Shown here: piece after piece, positions 1 to 7,627 of the stretch
Numbering within the stretch: position 1 is the first letter of the stretch
Layout of the letters: each line of letters opens with the position of its first letter
Origin: Pseudofulvimonas gallinarii
Lineage (GTDB): Bacteria; Pseudomonadota; Gammaproteobacteria; Xanthomonadales; UBA2363
DNA: 64,000 nucleotides
Direction: 5' to 3'
Assembly (NCBI RefSeq): GCF_004343305.1
Contig: NZ_SMAF01000004.1
Location: 145,753 to 209,752, forward strand
The notes under the pieces: generated by a model
What the model was told of the DNA's origin: nothing
The model's database searches: none
Seen by the model: the letters and a program-made list of their open reading frames with translations, nothing else
Made by a program: the position numbers and the translations under genes

Positions 1-1256
1 CCGATCACCGCGACATCGCGGCCAAACAGGCGTCCGGCTGTCTGCGTGCCACCGCGGACACTCTGGCTTACCGGCTCCCGACTGGCGTTGTGCATGGGGT
101 GCAGGGCTTCCGCCAGTTCCTGCAGAAAGTCTTCCAGGTCACCGAATCCGGGCGGCGGATCGATCGCCATGTAACCGACCAGCGTCTCGTAGTCGCACAA
201 CCAGTGCTCTTTCTCGTTTGCGGTCAGCCGCCACGCCAGCCCAAGCAGGCTCCATGCATCCTGGTCGTCCGGCGCTTGCGCAACGGCCTGCCCGGCACAC
301 CGTTGCGCCAGTTCGACATCCCCACAGCGGAACGCATGTCGCGCCCGCGCGTTGAGAAAGGCGGGCAAGGCGCCCAGTGACGTCCGGCTCGCGGCGGCAT
401 ACAGGGCGCCAGCCTCTGCGTGGTGTCTCAATGCGTCCTGCGCATCGGCGGCAAACCAGGCCAGCACCGGATCGTCCGGATCGCGATGTCGCAAGGGCTT
501 CAGCACCGCCAGCGCTTCCTCGGGCCGGCGGGTGGCCAGCAACATCCGCGTGAAGGCCAGTTGCAGCGCGCGGTTGCCCGGCTGCGCTGCCGCGGCGGTC
601 CTGAATTCAGCGAGGGGATCTTCTCCTGGCGCCAGCTCGGCGCCGTTCTCCCACAGCAGATGGCTCAGGGTCTCATGGCCCGCGGCATGGGCGGGATGCG
701 CGGCGACCAGCTTGCGTGCGCCGGCCAGTGCCTCGGCCGTGCGTCCGGCGTCGGCAAGCACGCCGTTGATTGCGTCCTGCACCTCCGGCAGGGGCTCACC
801 GCGCTGTGCGGTCAGCAGCTCCGCATGCCGGTAGGCCTCGAGTGCTTCGTCGATCCGCCCCAGCGAGCGCAGCACCGTGCCCAGGTCGATCCATACGGAC
901 AACGGCGCCTCGCGCAAGGCCAGAGCCCTGCGCAGGACCTGCTCCGCCGACTCGAGCTCTCCCTGGACGCGAAGCGTCCTTCCGTAACGCGCGAGGAACA
1001 CGCCATAGTTGCGGGCCAGCACCGGGTTGTCGGGCAACAGCGCCAAGGCGCGCTGGAAGGCGGAATCGGCCTCGCCGGGGCGATCGTTTGCAGCCAGGCA
1101 CATCCCCAGGAGCTGCCATGCATCGGCAGCGCGTGGCACTTCCGAGCTGAGCGCTGCGGCAATGCGCAAGGCCTCGGCCGGCTGCCCAGCCTGCAGCAGT
1201 CGCTGTGCTTGCAGGAACCGGACGGCCTGCGTGGCGTCGAGTCGCTGGCCGGCCAC
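1..1256 (-). CDS. TPR protein with C-terminal putative 2OG-Fe(II) oxygenase domain (3' end off window)
   Basis: The frame stays open on the minus strand from a GTG at 1256 to the window edge, about 418 visible residues. Tetratricopeptide-like helical pairs fill most of it (for example AFQRALALLPDNPVLARNYG, then DLGTVLRSLGRIDEALEAYR). Near the edge, SQSVRGGTQTAGRLFGRD matches the start of the PF13759-type putative 2OG-Fe(II) oxygenase domain (family knowledge: SxRGGTQT..LF). The catalytic His/Asp residues would lie beyond the edge, so activity cannot be judged. GTG was chosen because it follows the stop of the upstream gene (1271-1273) closely, which suggests coupled translation; other starts are possible. 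It appears to be the last gene of a three-gene leftward unit with the exported protein and the TPR-hydroxylase. The substrate is unknown. Confidence 0.72.
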   Translation of the reverse strand, partial: MAGQRLDATQAVRFLQAQRLLQAGQPAEALRIAAALSSEVPRAADAWQLLGMCLAANDRPGEADSAFQRALALLPDNPVLARNYGVFLARYGRTLRVQGELESAEQVLRRALALREAPLSVWIDLGTVLRSLGRIDEALEAYRHAELLTAQRGEPLPEVQDAINGVLADAGRTAEALAGARKLVAAHPAHAAGHETLSHLLWENGAELAPGEDPLAEFRTAAAAQPGNRALQLAFTRMLLATRRPEEALAVLKPLRHRDPDDPVLAWFAADAQDALRHHAEAGALYAAASRTSLGALPAFLNARARHAFRCGDVELAQRCAGQAVAQAPDDQDAWSLLGLAWRLTANEKEHWLCDYETLVGYMAIDPPPGFGDLEDFLQELAEALHPMHNASREPVSQSVRGGTQTAGRLFGRDVAVI

Positions 1257-1270
1257 GGGCCTGCGGACCC

Positions 1271-1687
1271 TCAGCGGACCCGCCGAACCCGCACGGCCAC
1301 GCCATTGGCCGTCGTCATGATGTAATTGCCGACCATTCCCCGGCGTACGCTGACGGTGTCGCCGGGCCTGACCTGGGCATTGACCTTGGCATCCGTCTGC
1401 ACCCAGACATGGCCGTTTTCGAGGGTGACACTGCGTGCGCCCCGCGCGTAGTCCACCGACGACACGCGACTCTCCACGCGTCCGGGTTCGACGGACTTCT
1501 CGAGGCCGAAGTCGCTGCGGGCGGCATCCGGGGCGCTCATGACCGCGCCCGGATCAGGCGGGAACGCCGCGTCATAGCATTCCAGGCGCGCCGAAGGGTC
1601 GGCAACCCTGGCGCAGGGATGACTGGAGGCCAGCGCCGGCAGCGGCGAAGCGAGCAGGCAGGTCAGCAGGATCGTGAACGGGCGCAT
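1271..1687 (-). CDS. Small exported protein of unknown function
   Basis: A 138-residue protein begins MRPFTILLTCLLASPLPALASS, a clear Sec signal peptide probably cleaved near residue 21. The mature part opens with CARVADPSARLECYDAAFP. This Cys-x(12)-Cys pattern with a YDAAF tail recurs in small periplasmic proteins of this group that are sometimes annotated as type VI-associated; I see no type VI genes here, so I do not transfer that label. The second half (VDYARGARSVTLENGHVWVQ...VRPGDTVSVRRG) looks like a small beta domain. An in-frame ATG at 1696 is an alternative start; neither has a good Shine-Dalgarno sequence. It lies between two TPR/oxygenase genes on the same strand, so it may share their transcript. 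Confidence 0.7.
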   Translation of the reverse strand: MRPFTILLTCLLASPLPALASSHPCARVADPSARLECYDAAFPPDPGAVMSAPDAARSDFGLEKSVEPGRVESRVSSVDYARGARSVTLENGHVWVQTDAKVNAQVRPGDTVSVRRGMVGNYIMTTANGVAVRVRRVR

Positions 1688-1831
1688 CAGATACATGGCG
1701 TGAGTTGATGTGGGCAAAGCATACCTTGCGATGGCGTGCCACGCGGCCCTTGCGCAAAAGCCGGCCCGGCCCGTAACGCGGCCATCAAGCCGGCTCGGCG
1801 CGCCCACAGCGTGCATCAAGGCGTGAACCGG

Positions 1832-3100
1832 TCAGCCGGCCGAACGCCACTTGCTCATCGCGCCTGCGAGCGCCGAAGCCATCTCGCGCTCGGCCAGCGA
1901 CAGCAGCGGATTCCAGACATCGAACATCAGGATCACGCGGGTCTGGCCGCTGTCGTTGCGCGCCTCGTGTTCGATGGTGTCATCGAACACCCAGCACTTC
2001 CCTTCCCGCCAGGGCTTCCAGTCATAGCCGACCCGAAACCTGCAGTCTTCGGGAACCACCAGCGGCAGGTGCGCGACCAGCCGCGCATTGGTTTCACCGG
2101 TATGCGGCGGGATGTGTGCGCCAGGTGCCAGGGCGGAGAACATCGCGTTCGGACACAGCCCAGGAATGTCCACCGCATCCACGAGCGCCAGCGCTTCGGC
2201 GGTGCGGGGGCACTCGGCGAGATGTTCCTCGACGGGTCTGCCATGCGCATACAGGTGGAACCCGCTCCAGTTGCGCGAGTGGTTGAGCTTGTCCCACTGG
2301 TTGACCGGATCGTCGGGACCGTACTGGATGTACGGAACGAATTCCTCGCCCCGCCGGGCGAGCATGTCCTGCAACTCGGCCTTGATCACCCCGGTGCGGG
2401 ATTCCAGATCCTGCAACCAAGGGAACAGCGCCTCGTCGTAGAACGTGACTGCCGGCAGGCGCGGGACGTGCAGCTGGTTGCAGATGGATGGGAACGGCCT
2501 TGTCTTGCCGGCCAGGATCGAGATCGCCTCGTCCCACCGGCCGTCCTGCGCCGCTTCCACGCCAGACCGCTCGGCTGCGACCTCGTGTCTCAGAAAGTCG
2601 ACCAGCTCCTCGCTGTCGCGTCGCACCGCTTCACGCGCATGTTCCAGGCGACGGCGCAGCGCCGGCGGCCAATGCGGCTCCTCCGGAGCGACCTTGAGTG
2701 CATTCCGGAATACGGTTGCGGCGACGCGTGGCTGGCCCTCGCTTTCGAGGAATTCGCCCTTTTCCAGCAGCCCGGGCAGGAAATACGGATCGATCGAAAG
2801 AGTGGCAATGATCGCGTTCCACTGCTCCTTGCCGCGACCGGCATCACGATGCACGCGCGCGATGCTGAGCGGGATCATCGGATCCTTCGGGGCACGCTGA
2901 TGCGCCGCGTGCAGCAGCTCCAATGCGCCTTCACGATCACCGCGCTGGAATGCGTGGACACCCAGGCTGAAGAGTGCCTGGACGTTGTCGGGGTCGATCT
3001 GGCGAACCTGCTGCCAGAGTCGCTCGGCCTCCTGCCAGCGGCCCGCCGACATGGCTGCACCCGCCGACTGGATCAGTCCCCTCAGATCGCTCGTGCCCAT
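1832..3100 (-). CDS. TPR-containing aspartyl/asparaginyl beta-hydroxylase
   Basis: A 422-residue protein with TPR-like helices over residues 1-150 and an aspartyl/asparaginyl beta-hydroxylase domain over about 225-405. The Fe(II)/2-oxoglutarate signature is visible: HIPPHTGETNARLVAHLPL carries the first iron ligand, KCWVFDDTIEHEARN the second, and the following QTRVILMFDVWNP the arginine expected to bind 2-oxoglutarate. Family members hydroxylate Asp or Asn in proteins, or fatty acyl chains of lipid A (LpxO-like); which applies here is unknown. There is no signal peptide, so it should act in the cytoplasm. ATG 3100 was chosen because TPR homology starts at once; longer in-frame starts run through low-complexity sequence and the promoter-like region. 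It is probably the first gene of a leftward operon. Confidence 0.85.
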   Translation of the reverse strand: MGTSDLRGLIQSAGAAMSAGRWQEAERLWQQVRQIDPDNVQALFSLGVHAFQRGDREGALELLHAAHQRAPKDPMIPLSIARVHRDAGRGKEQWNAIIATLSIDPYFLPGLLEKGEFLESEGQPRVAATVFRNALKVAPEEPHWPPALRRRLEHAREAVRRDSEELVDFLRHEVAAERSGVEAAQDGRWDEAISILAGKTRPFPSICNQLHVPRLPAVTFYDEALFPWLQDLESRTGVIKAELQDMLARRGEEFVPYIQYGPDDPVNQWDKLNHSRNWSGFHLYAHGRPVEEHLAECPRTAEALALVDAVDIPGLCPNAMFSALAPGAHIPPHTGETNARLVAHLPLVVPEDCRFRVGYDWKPWREGKCWVFDDTIEHEARNDSGQTRVILMFDVWNPLLSLAEREMASALAGAMSKWRSAG

Positions 3101-3416
3101 CGGATCAGCCGCGCCGCCAACGTATTTCCGGGAGTATAGGCCAACCAGGTTGGCACCAGACAGCCCGTAAACGCCCTGGAAACAGCGTCGCGCGCCTGTT
3201 GCACGACGCGTGCACCCCGGATCCTGTCGAGCGGAGTCCCGTCGCGGGAACTGCCGGCCCGCGACCTGCGGATCGCCTGGAGCGGTCGCGGCGCGCTTCA
3301 AAGCGGCCGGCCCGCAGGCGGGATCCGGCCCAACGGCAAAACTTGCATATTTTGCATCGCAAAACATCTCCATTACCCTGATGCCGTAAAAAGGATCCCG
3401 ACAGCACGGACAGGGG
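3101..3416. other. Divergent intergenic region between TPR-hydroxylase and sensor kinase
   Basis: This 316-bp spacer separates two divergent genes. I see no supported gene in it. Besides the palindrome at 3140-3154, an AT-rich patch at 3336-3380 carries GCAAAAC twice (3336-3342 and 3359-3365) and the inverted repeat TTTTGC-ATC-GCAAAA (3350-3364), probable protein-binding sites for the kinase promoter. A possible weak plus-strand promoter is TTGCAT (3352-3357) with TACCCT (3374-3379). Confidence 0.4.
3133..3154 (-). promoter_or_regulatory. Candidate promoter -10 with adjacent perfect palindrome, upstream of the TPR-hydroxylase
   Basis: On the minus strand TATACT (3138-3133) lies 32 nt before the ATG at 3100. 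Just upstream is the perfect inverted repeat GCCAACC-A-GGTTGGC (3140-3154), in the -10/-35 spacer. I see no good -35 hexamer, which fits a promoter that needs an activator or is repressed through this site. The sequence is directly visible; the operator role is inferred. Confidence 0.4.
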
Positions 3417-6400
3417 GTGGCTGGCGTGTCGACTTCAAACTGGTGGTTGGCGCTTGCACTTGCAATCGGATCGTCGGGCATCGCCTTGGCGGACGGCGCC
3501 GAATCCGCAGCGTCGCGCGTCCCGGAGCACCCGCTTTTCCGGCAGTTCGGCACCGCGCAAGGCCTCCCCTCGGCCACGGTCTTCAAGCTCGCGCAGTCCC
3601 GCGACGGCAGCCTCTGGATTGCCACGCTCGACGGCCTGGCGCGATACGACGGCGTCGGCTTCCACATCTGGCGGCACGATCCCGCCGATCCGCGAAGTGT
3701 TCCGGACAACGACATCGAATACGTGCTGGTGGACAGCGACGACCGCGTCTGGATTGCCGCGCAGAACGCCGGCATCGCCCGCTACGAGCCCGACACGGAC
3801 AGCTTCCTCCGCTGGCAGCACGATCCCGCCGACCCGGACAGCCTGCCGGGCAATCGCGTCTGGGCACTGGCCGACGATGGCGACGGTGGCCTGTGGATCG
3901 GAGGCTTCCGCATCGGCCTGGTGCGCATGCATCGCGACGGCCGCTTCGAATCCCTGCGCGAGGCGATGACGGCCGGGCCGGACGGCTGCGACGACATCGT
4001 GCTGGCGATTGCCCGCGGCAGCGACGGCGTCGTCTGGGCCGGCACCAATGCCGGGCTCTGCCGCTGGCATCCGCAGGCCGGATTCAGCCGCGTGGATATC
4101 GATGACCTCAATCCGCGACAACGCGTCATCGCCCTCCGGCTTGCCGACGATCGTCCGTGGCTGGCCACGCAATCCGGGCTGCGCGGTGCCGCGGGCCTGG
4201 GCATGCCGACACCGCCGATCGACGACAGCCGCGGCAGCCTTTCCGTCGAGCTGGAACCGGACGGCTGGATCTGGCTGGGCACGCGAAATGGCGCCTGGCG
4301 CTGGCATCCGTCCTCCGGCGCCACAGCCGTCCATCGAGCCAGACCTGGGCACGTGATGAGCCTCCCGGCGCACAGCATCGAGGACATCCTCCGCGACCAG
4401 GAGGGAAGCCTCTGGTTCGCCACGCACGGTGGCATCGCGCAGCTGGTGCCGCACTGGCGCGCCATCCGGGTCTACATGAGCGAATCCTCGCACCAGGGCG
4501 GCCTGCCCGAAGGCCGACCCCGGTTCGTCACGGCCGGCGGTGATGGACAGCTGTGGGTCACTTCCGATACCAGCCGCGGCCTCAGCCAGCTCGATCCTGC
4601 CAGCGGCAAGGTGACTCGCCGGTTCGTCGAAGGCGATGGTGCAGCGGCGCCTGATTCGAACATGCGTGCGGTGCGGGTCGACCGACGCGGACAGCTGTGG
4701 CTGGGCCATCGCGCAGCGGTGTCGCGTGTGCTTCCGGACGGAAAGGGATACCGACGTTTCGACCGCGACATGGATGGACAGCCCCTGCCGCAGACGCTGG
4801 TGCGCGTCTTCGCCGAGGTGGACGACGGGCTGGTGCTTGCCGGCTTCGGCGGCGGCGGCGTTGCCTGGATCGATGACGACGCGGGTACGCTGCAGTTCGA
4901 TCCGCTGGGCGTGGCCGCCGGCCTGCCGTGTGCGCAGGCCGCAGACCTCCATGTCGACGAAAGTGGCGGCGTGTGGCTGGCCTGCGAACAGGGCCTGCTG
5001 CGCGCGCAGGCCGGCCAGCGCCGGTTCCGCGCCGTTTCCGGGGCACCGGCGCAGTCGGTGCATGGCTTCGCCTTCAGCCGCGACGGATCGATCTGGCTGC
5101 ACACGCTCGGACACCTGGGTCGCTACCGGCTGGTCGATGGCGCCGTCCAGATGCTCGACAGCGTCGGTGCGAGCGATGGCTGGCCCGTCGTGGATGCGGG
5201 CGGCGTCGCCATCGACCCGGCCGGCCTGGTCTGGGTGAACACCCGGCGCGGACTGCTGGTTTTCGATCCGCAGACACGGCGCATCTCGTCGTATGGCGAG
5301 GCGCATGGCCTGCCCTCGTCTGAATTCATCTCGGTGCCACCGGCGTGGCTGGCACCGGGACTGCTGGCGGCCGGCACCACGGCCGGTGTCGTGGTGGTTG
5401 ACACCTCCCGTATCCGCGCCCACCTGCCCCAGTCCACTTTGCGATGGCGCGACGGCAGTGTGTCGCGGCGGGGAACACTCCACCCACTCCGGCCGGGTGA
5501 CGGGCAGGCCTGGCAGCTGGCGTATGATGACCGCGACCTGCGCGTGTCGGTGCGACTGGGCAGCCTGCTGCAACCGGATGCCCACCGCTACCGCTTCCGT
5601 CTCGACGACGAGCCCTGGCAGGAACAGGCCGGTCAACCCGAACGGATCATCGACCGCCTGCCCAGCGGTCGCCATGTCCTCGAGGTCGACGCCTTCGGCA
5701 GCGACGGACAACCGGCGGCCAATCGCCTGCGCCAGGTGATCGAAGTCGGGCAGCCGCCGTGGCGACAGCCCTGGGCACTCCTGCTTTATCTGCTTGCATC
5801 GATAGCAGCCATGCTGCTGGGTCAGCGGCTCTATCGTCGTCGCCTGGAGCGGCGCCATGCCCTGGTGCTGGCCGACGAACGACGGCAATGGGCGGAACAG
5901 GCCAGCGCCGCAAAGACGCGCTTCCTCGCGGCGGTCGGCCACGAACTGCGCACGCCGATGGCCGGGCTGCTGGGCATGAACGAACTGCTGTCGGCGACGG
6001 ATCTGGATGCACGGCAGCGACATTTCTCCGCGTCGATCCAGCGCGCCGGCGGCCACATGCTGACGCTGGTCAACGATCTGCTCGACCTTTCACGCATCGA
6101 ATCCGGACAACTCACGCTTGAGCCGCGCGACCTCGACCTGGTGGCCTGCCTGGACCAGGTCATCGGCGACGTCGCCGCGAATGCAGAAAGCAGGCAACTA
6201 CGACTGTCGCTGCGCATCGAGCCGGGAACGTCGCTCTCCGTGCGCGCCGATGGCAAGCGGCTGCACCAGGTGCTGCTGAACCTGGTCAACAACGCCATCA
6301 AGTTCACCGCGCAGGGCCATGTCCGCGTGTGCGTGTCGCGGCACGACGGCAGGCACCGCTTCGAAGTCATCGACAACGGACCGGGCATCTCGGACGAGCT

Positions 6401-7361
6401 GCGCCATCGTCTTTTCGAGCGCTACAGCCAGGATGAGGCCGGCCGCCGTTCCGGTGGCAGCGGCCTGGGCCTGGCCATCGCGCGCGAGCTGGTAGAGTTG
6501 ATGGCCGGCAGGATCGATGTGGACGCCGCTCCGGGCGGCGGCAGCCGTTTCTGGTTCGAGGTGGACATCGGCCCGGTACATGCGGCGGCGCCCCGGGACG
6601 GCGCCGCGCGCGCACCGCGCGTTGTGGTGCTGGATGACGATGCGACGCGACGCGACGATCTGCTGACCACGCTGCGCGCACTGGGCATCGACACGGCCAC
6701 CGAGGCCGATGCCGATGTGTCGGCCCTGCTGGTGGCCGACGTCAGCGCACAGGTCGCGCAGTGCCTGGAACACGCGCGCCGGTTCAAGCGCGCGGTGATA
6801 TCGATTCCCCTCGCCTGTCCCGTGCCCGCGCTGCCGCCTTCGATCTTCCTCCAGCACGGCCCCTGGGCGCTCCGCCCTCTGCTCGCCACCCTGCACCGCA
6901 CGACACCGATGGAGCGCATCGACAACCGGCGCGGGGAAAAGCCTCTTGCCGGGCATGCACCCCTCTATGGCCGCTGCCTCCTGCTGGTCGAAGACGACGC
7001 CATCCTCGGCGAGGTCACCGCCAGCCAGTTGCGCCGCCGCGGCGCCCATGTCGATGTCGCCAGCGATGGCCTTGCCGCGCTCGTGGCCATCGGCAGCACC
7101 ACCTATGACGGCATCGTGCTCGACCTCGACCTGCCTGAACTGGATGGCCTGCAGGTGATGGAGCTGATGCGGAACACGCTGCAGGCGATGCCACCCGTCG
7201 TCGTCGTCACCGCTCGCCAGCAGGACGAGGACCAGTCGATGTGCCGCGCGCGCGGCGCGCGCGCGTTCTTCCGCAAGCCGGTTGACCCGGACCACCTGGT
7301 GGCGGCTCTGGGGACGGTCATTTCGGATGAGGGCGGCGATTCCAGCCTCACGAACAAGTAA
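3417..7361 (+). CDS. Hybrid sensor histidine kinase/response regulator with beta-propeller sensor
   Basis: A 1314-residue membrane protein with GTG start; a signal peptide (residues 1-26, WWLALALAIGSSGIALADG) supports it. Residues 30-690 hold ten or more two-component-propeller repeats (GSLWIATLDGLARYDG, GGLWIGGFRIGLVRM, GQLWLGHRAAVSRV). A Y_Y_Y-type domain follows (about 700-765), then a transmembrane helix (about 785-805). The HisKA box VGHELRTPMAGLLGMNE puts the phospho-His at H842. The ATPase has the N box near 955 and DNGPGIS and GGSGLGLAIA after it. A short degenerate receiver-like stretch (about 1065-1150) precedes a full receiver with acidic DD, phospho-acceptor D1236 and K1287. The architecture matches periplasmic nutrient sensors with SusR-like propellers; the ligand is unknown. 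There is no DNA-binding domain, so output must pass by phosphorelay or a separate regulator. Confidence 0.92.
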   Translation: MAGVSTSNWWLALALAIGSSGIALADGAESAASRVPEHPLFRQFGTAQGLPSATVFKLAQSRDGSLWIATLDGLARYDGVGFHIWRHDPADPRSVPDNDIEYVLVDSDDRVWIAAQNAGIARYEPDTDSFLRWQHDPADPDSLPGNRVWALADDGDGGLWIGGFRIGLVRMHRDGRFESLREAMTAGPDGCDDIVLAIARGSDGVVWAGTNAGLCRWHPQAGFSRVDIDDLNPRQRVIALRLADDRPWLATQSGLRGAAGLGMPTPPIDDSRGSLSVELEPDGWIWLGTRNGAWRWHPSSGATAVHRARPGHVMSLPAHSIEDILRDQEGSLWFATHGGIAQLVPHWRAIRVYMSESSHQGGLPEGRPRFVTAGGDGQLWVTSDTSRGLSQLDPASGKVTRRFVEGDGAAAPDSNMRAVRVDRRGQLWLGHRAAVSRVLPDGKGYRRFDRDMDGQPLPQTLVRVFAEVDDGLVLAGFGGGGVAWIDDDAGTLQFDPLGVAAGLPCAQAADLHVDESGGVWLACEQGLLRAQAGQRRFRAVSGAPAQSVHGFAFSRDGSIWLHTLGHLGRYRLVDGAVQMLDSVGASDGWPVVDAGGVAIDPAGLVWVNTRRGLLVFDPQTRRISSYGEAHGLPSSEFISVPPAWLAPGLLAAGTTAGVVVVDTSRIRAHLPQSTLRWRDGSVSRRGTLHPLRPGDGQAWQLAYDDRDLRVSVRLGSLLQPDAHRYRFRLDDEPWQEQAGQPERIIDRLPSGRHVLEVDAFGSDGQPAANRLRQVIEVGQPPWRQPWALLLYLLASIAAMLLGQRLYRRRLERRHALVLADERRQWAEQASAAKTRFLAAVGHELRTPMAGLLGMNELLSATDLDARQRHFSASIQRAGGHMLTLVNDLLDLSRIESGQLTLEPRDLDLVACLDQVIGDVAANAESRQLRLSLRIEPGTSLSVRADGKRLHQVLLNLVNNAIKFTAQGHVRVCVSRHDGRHRFEVIDNGPGISDELRHRLFERYSQDEAGRRSGGSGLGLAIARELVELMAGRIDVDAAPGGGSRFWFEVDIGPVHAAAPRDGAARAPRVVVLDDDATRRDDLLTTLRALGIDTATEADADVSALLVADVSAQVAQCLEHARRFKRAVISIPLACPVPALPPSIFLQHGPWALRPLLATLHRTTPMERIDNRRGEKPLAGHAPLYGRCLLLVEDDAILGEVTASQLRRRGAHVDVASDGLAALVAIGSTTYDGIVLDLDLPELDGLQVMELMRNTLQAMPPVVVVTARQQDEDQSMCRARGARAFFRKPVDPDHLVAALGTVISDEGGDSSLTNK

Positions 7362-7387
7362 TATCCCTTCATCGCGATAAAGGGATT
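7362..7387. promoter_or_regulatory. Nested palindrome overlapping the metX promoter (kinase terminator or operator)
   Basis: Right after the kinase stop codon, ATCCCTT (7363-7369) pairs with AAGGGAT (7380-7386) around an inner palindrome ATCGCGAT (7371-7378). The right arm runs into the TTGACA -35 box. No U-tract follows, so a terminator role is weak; an operator for the methionine operon is the alternative. Confidence 0.35.
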
Positions 7388-7413
7388 GACAGGCGGATGG
7401 CGACCGCCCTAAC
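7386..7413 (+). promoter_or_regulatory. Predicted sigma-70 promoter of the metX-metB-hom operon
   Basis: A perfect -35 TTGACA (7386-7391) is followed after 16 nt by CCTAAC (7408-7413), a weak -10 with TAA at consensus positions 3-5. Initiation near 7420 would place the transcript start exactly at the 5' edge of the SAM-I riboswitch, which supports the call. Confidence 0.55.
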
Positions 7414-7420
7414 CTGCGGC

Positions 7421-7536
7421 CACCATCGAGACCGGCTGAGGGACAGGCCCGAAGAAGCCGGGGCAACCCAGGACTGCGCAAGCAGGCCGAAGGTGCCAAT
7501 TCCTGCGTCGCGCATCCGTGCGACGGCAGATGGAAC
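7421..7536 (+). ncRNA. SAM-I riboswitch (S-box leader)
   Basis: The aptamer signature is readable: GAGACCGGCTGAGGGACAGG, then CCCGAAGAAGCCGGGGCAACC in the canonical GAxGAAxCCxGGCAACC form, then AAGGTGCCAATTCCTGC. Stem P1 closes through CCATC (7423-7427) with GATGG (7529-7533). It precedes metX, metB and hom, the expected targets. High SAM should lower expression. I see no terminator before metX. Instead CACCCTC (7585-7591) can pair with GAGGAGTG (7614-7621), which holds the metX ribosome binding site, so control at translation initiation is likely (inference). Confidence 0.9.
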
Positions 7537-7627
7537 GTGTCATCCCAGCGCGCTGCCCTGCGCGTGGGGGTCCACGAACATCCGCACCCTCGATGGCCTT
7601 CCTGCCACCACTTGAGGAGTGCCAACG

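Noticed and set aside
3435..6056. An 873-codon open frame antisense to the hybrid kinase gene
   Set aside because: Its translation is low-complexity, rich in His, Gln and Arg, and resembles no family. It is a by-product of codon bias in the kinase gene.
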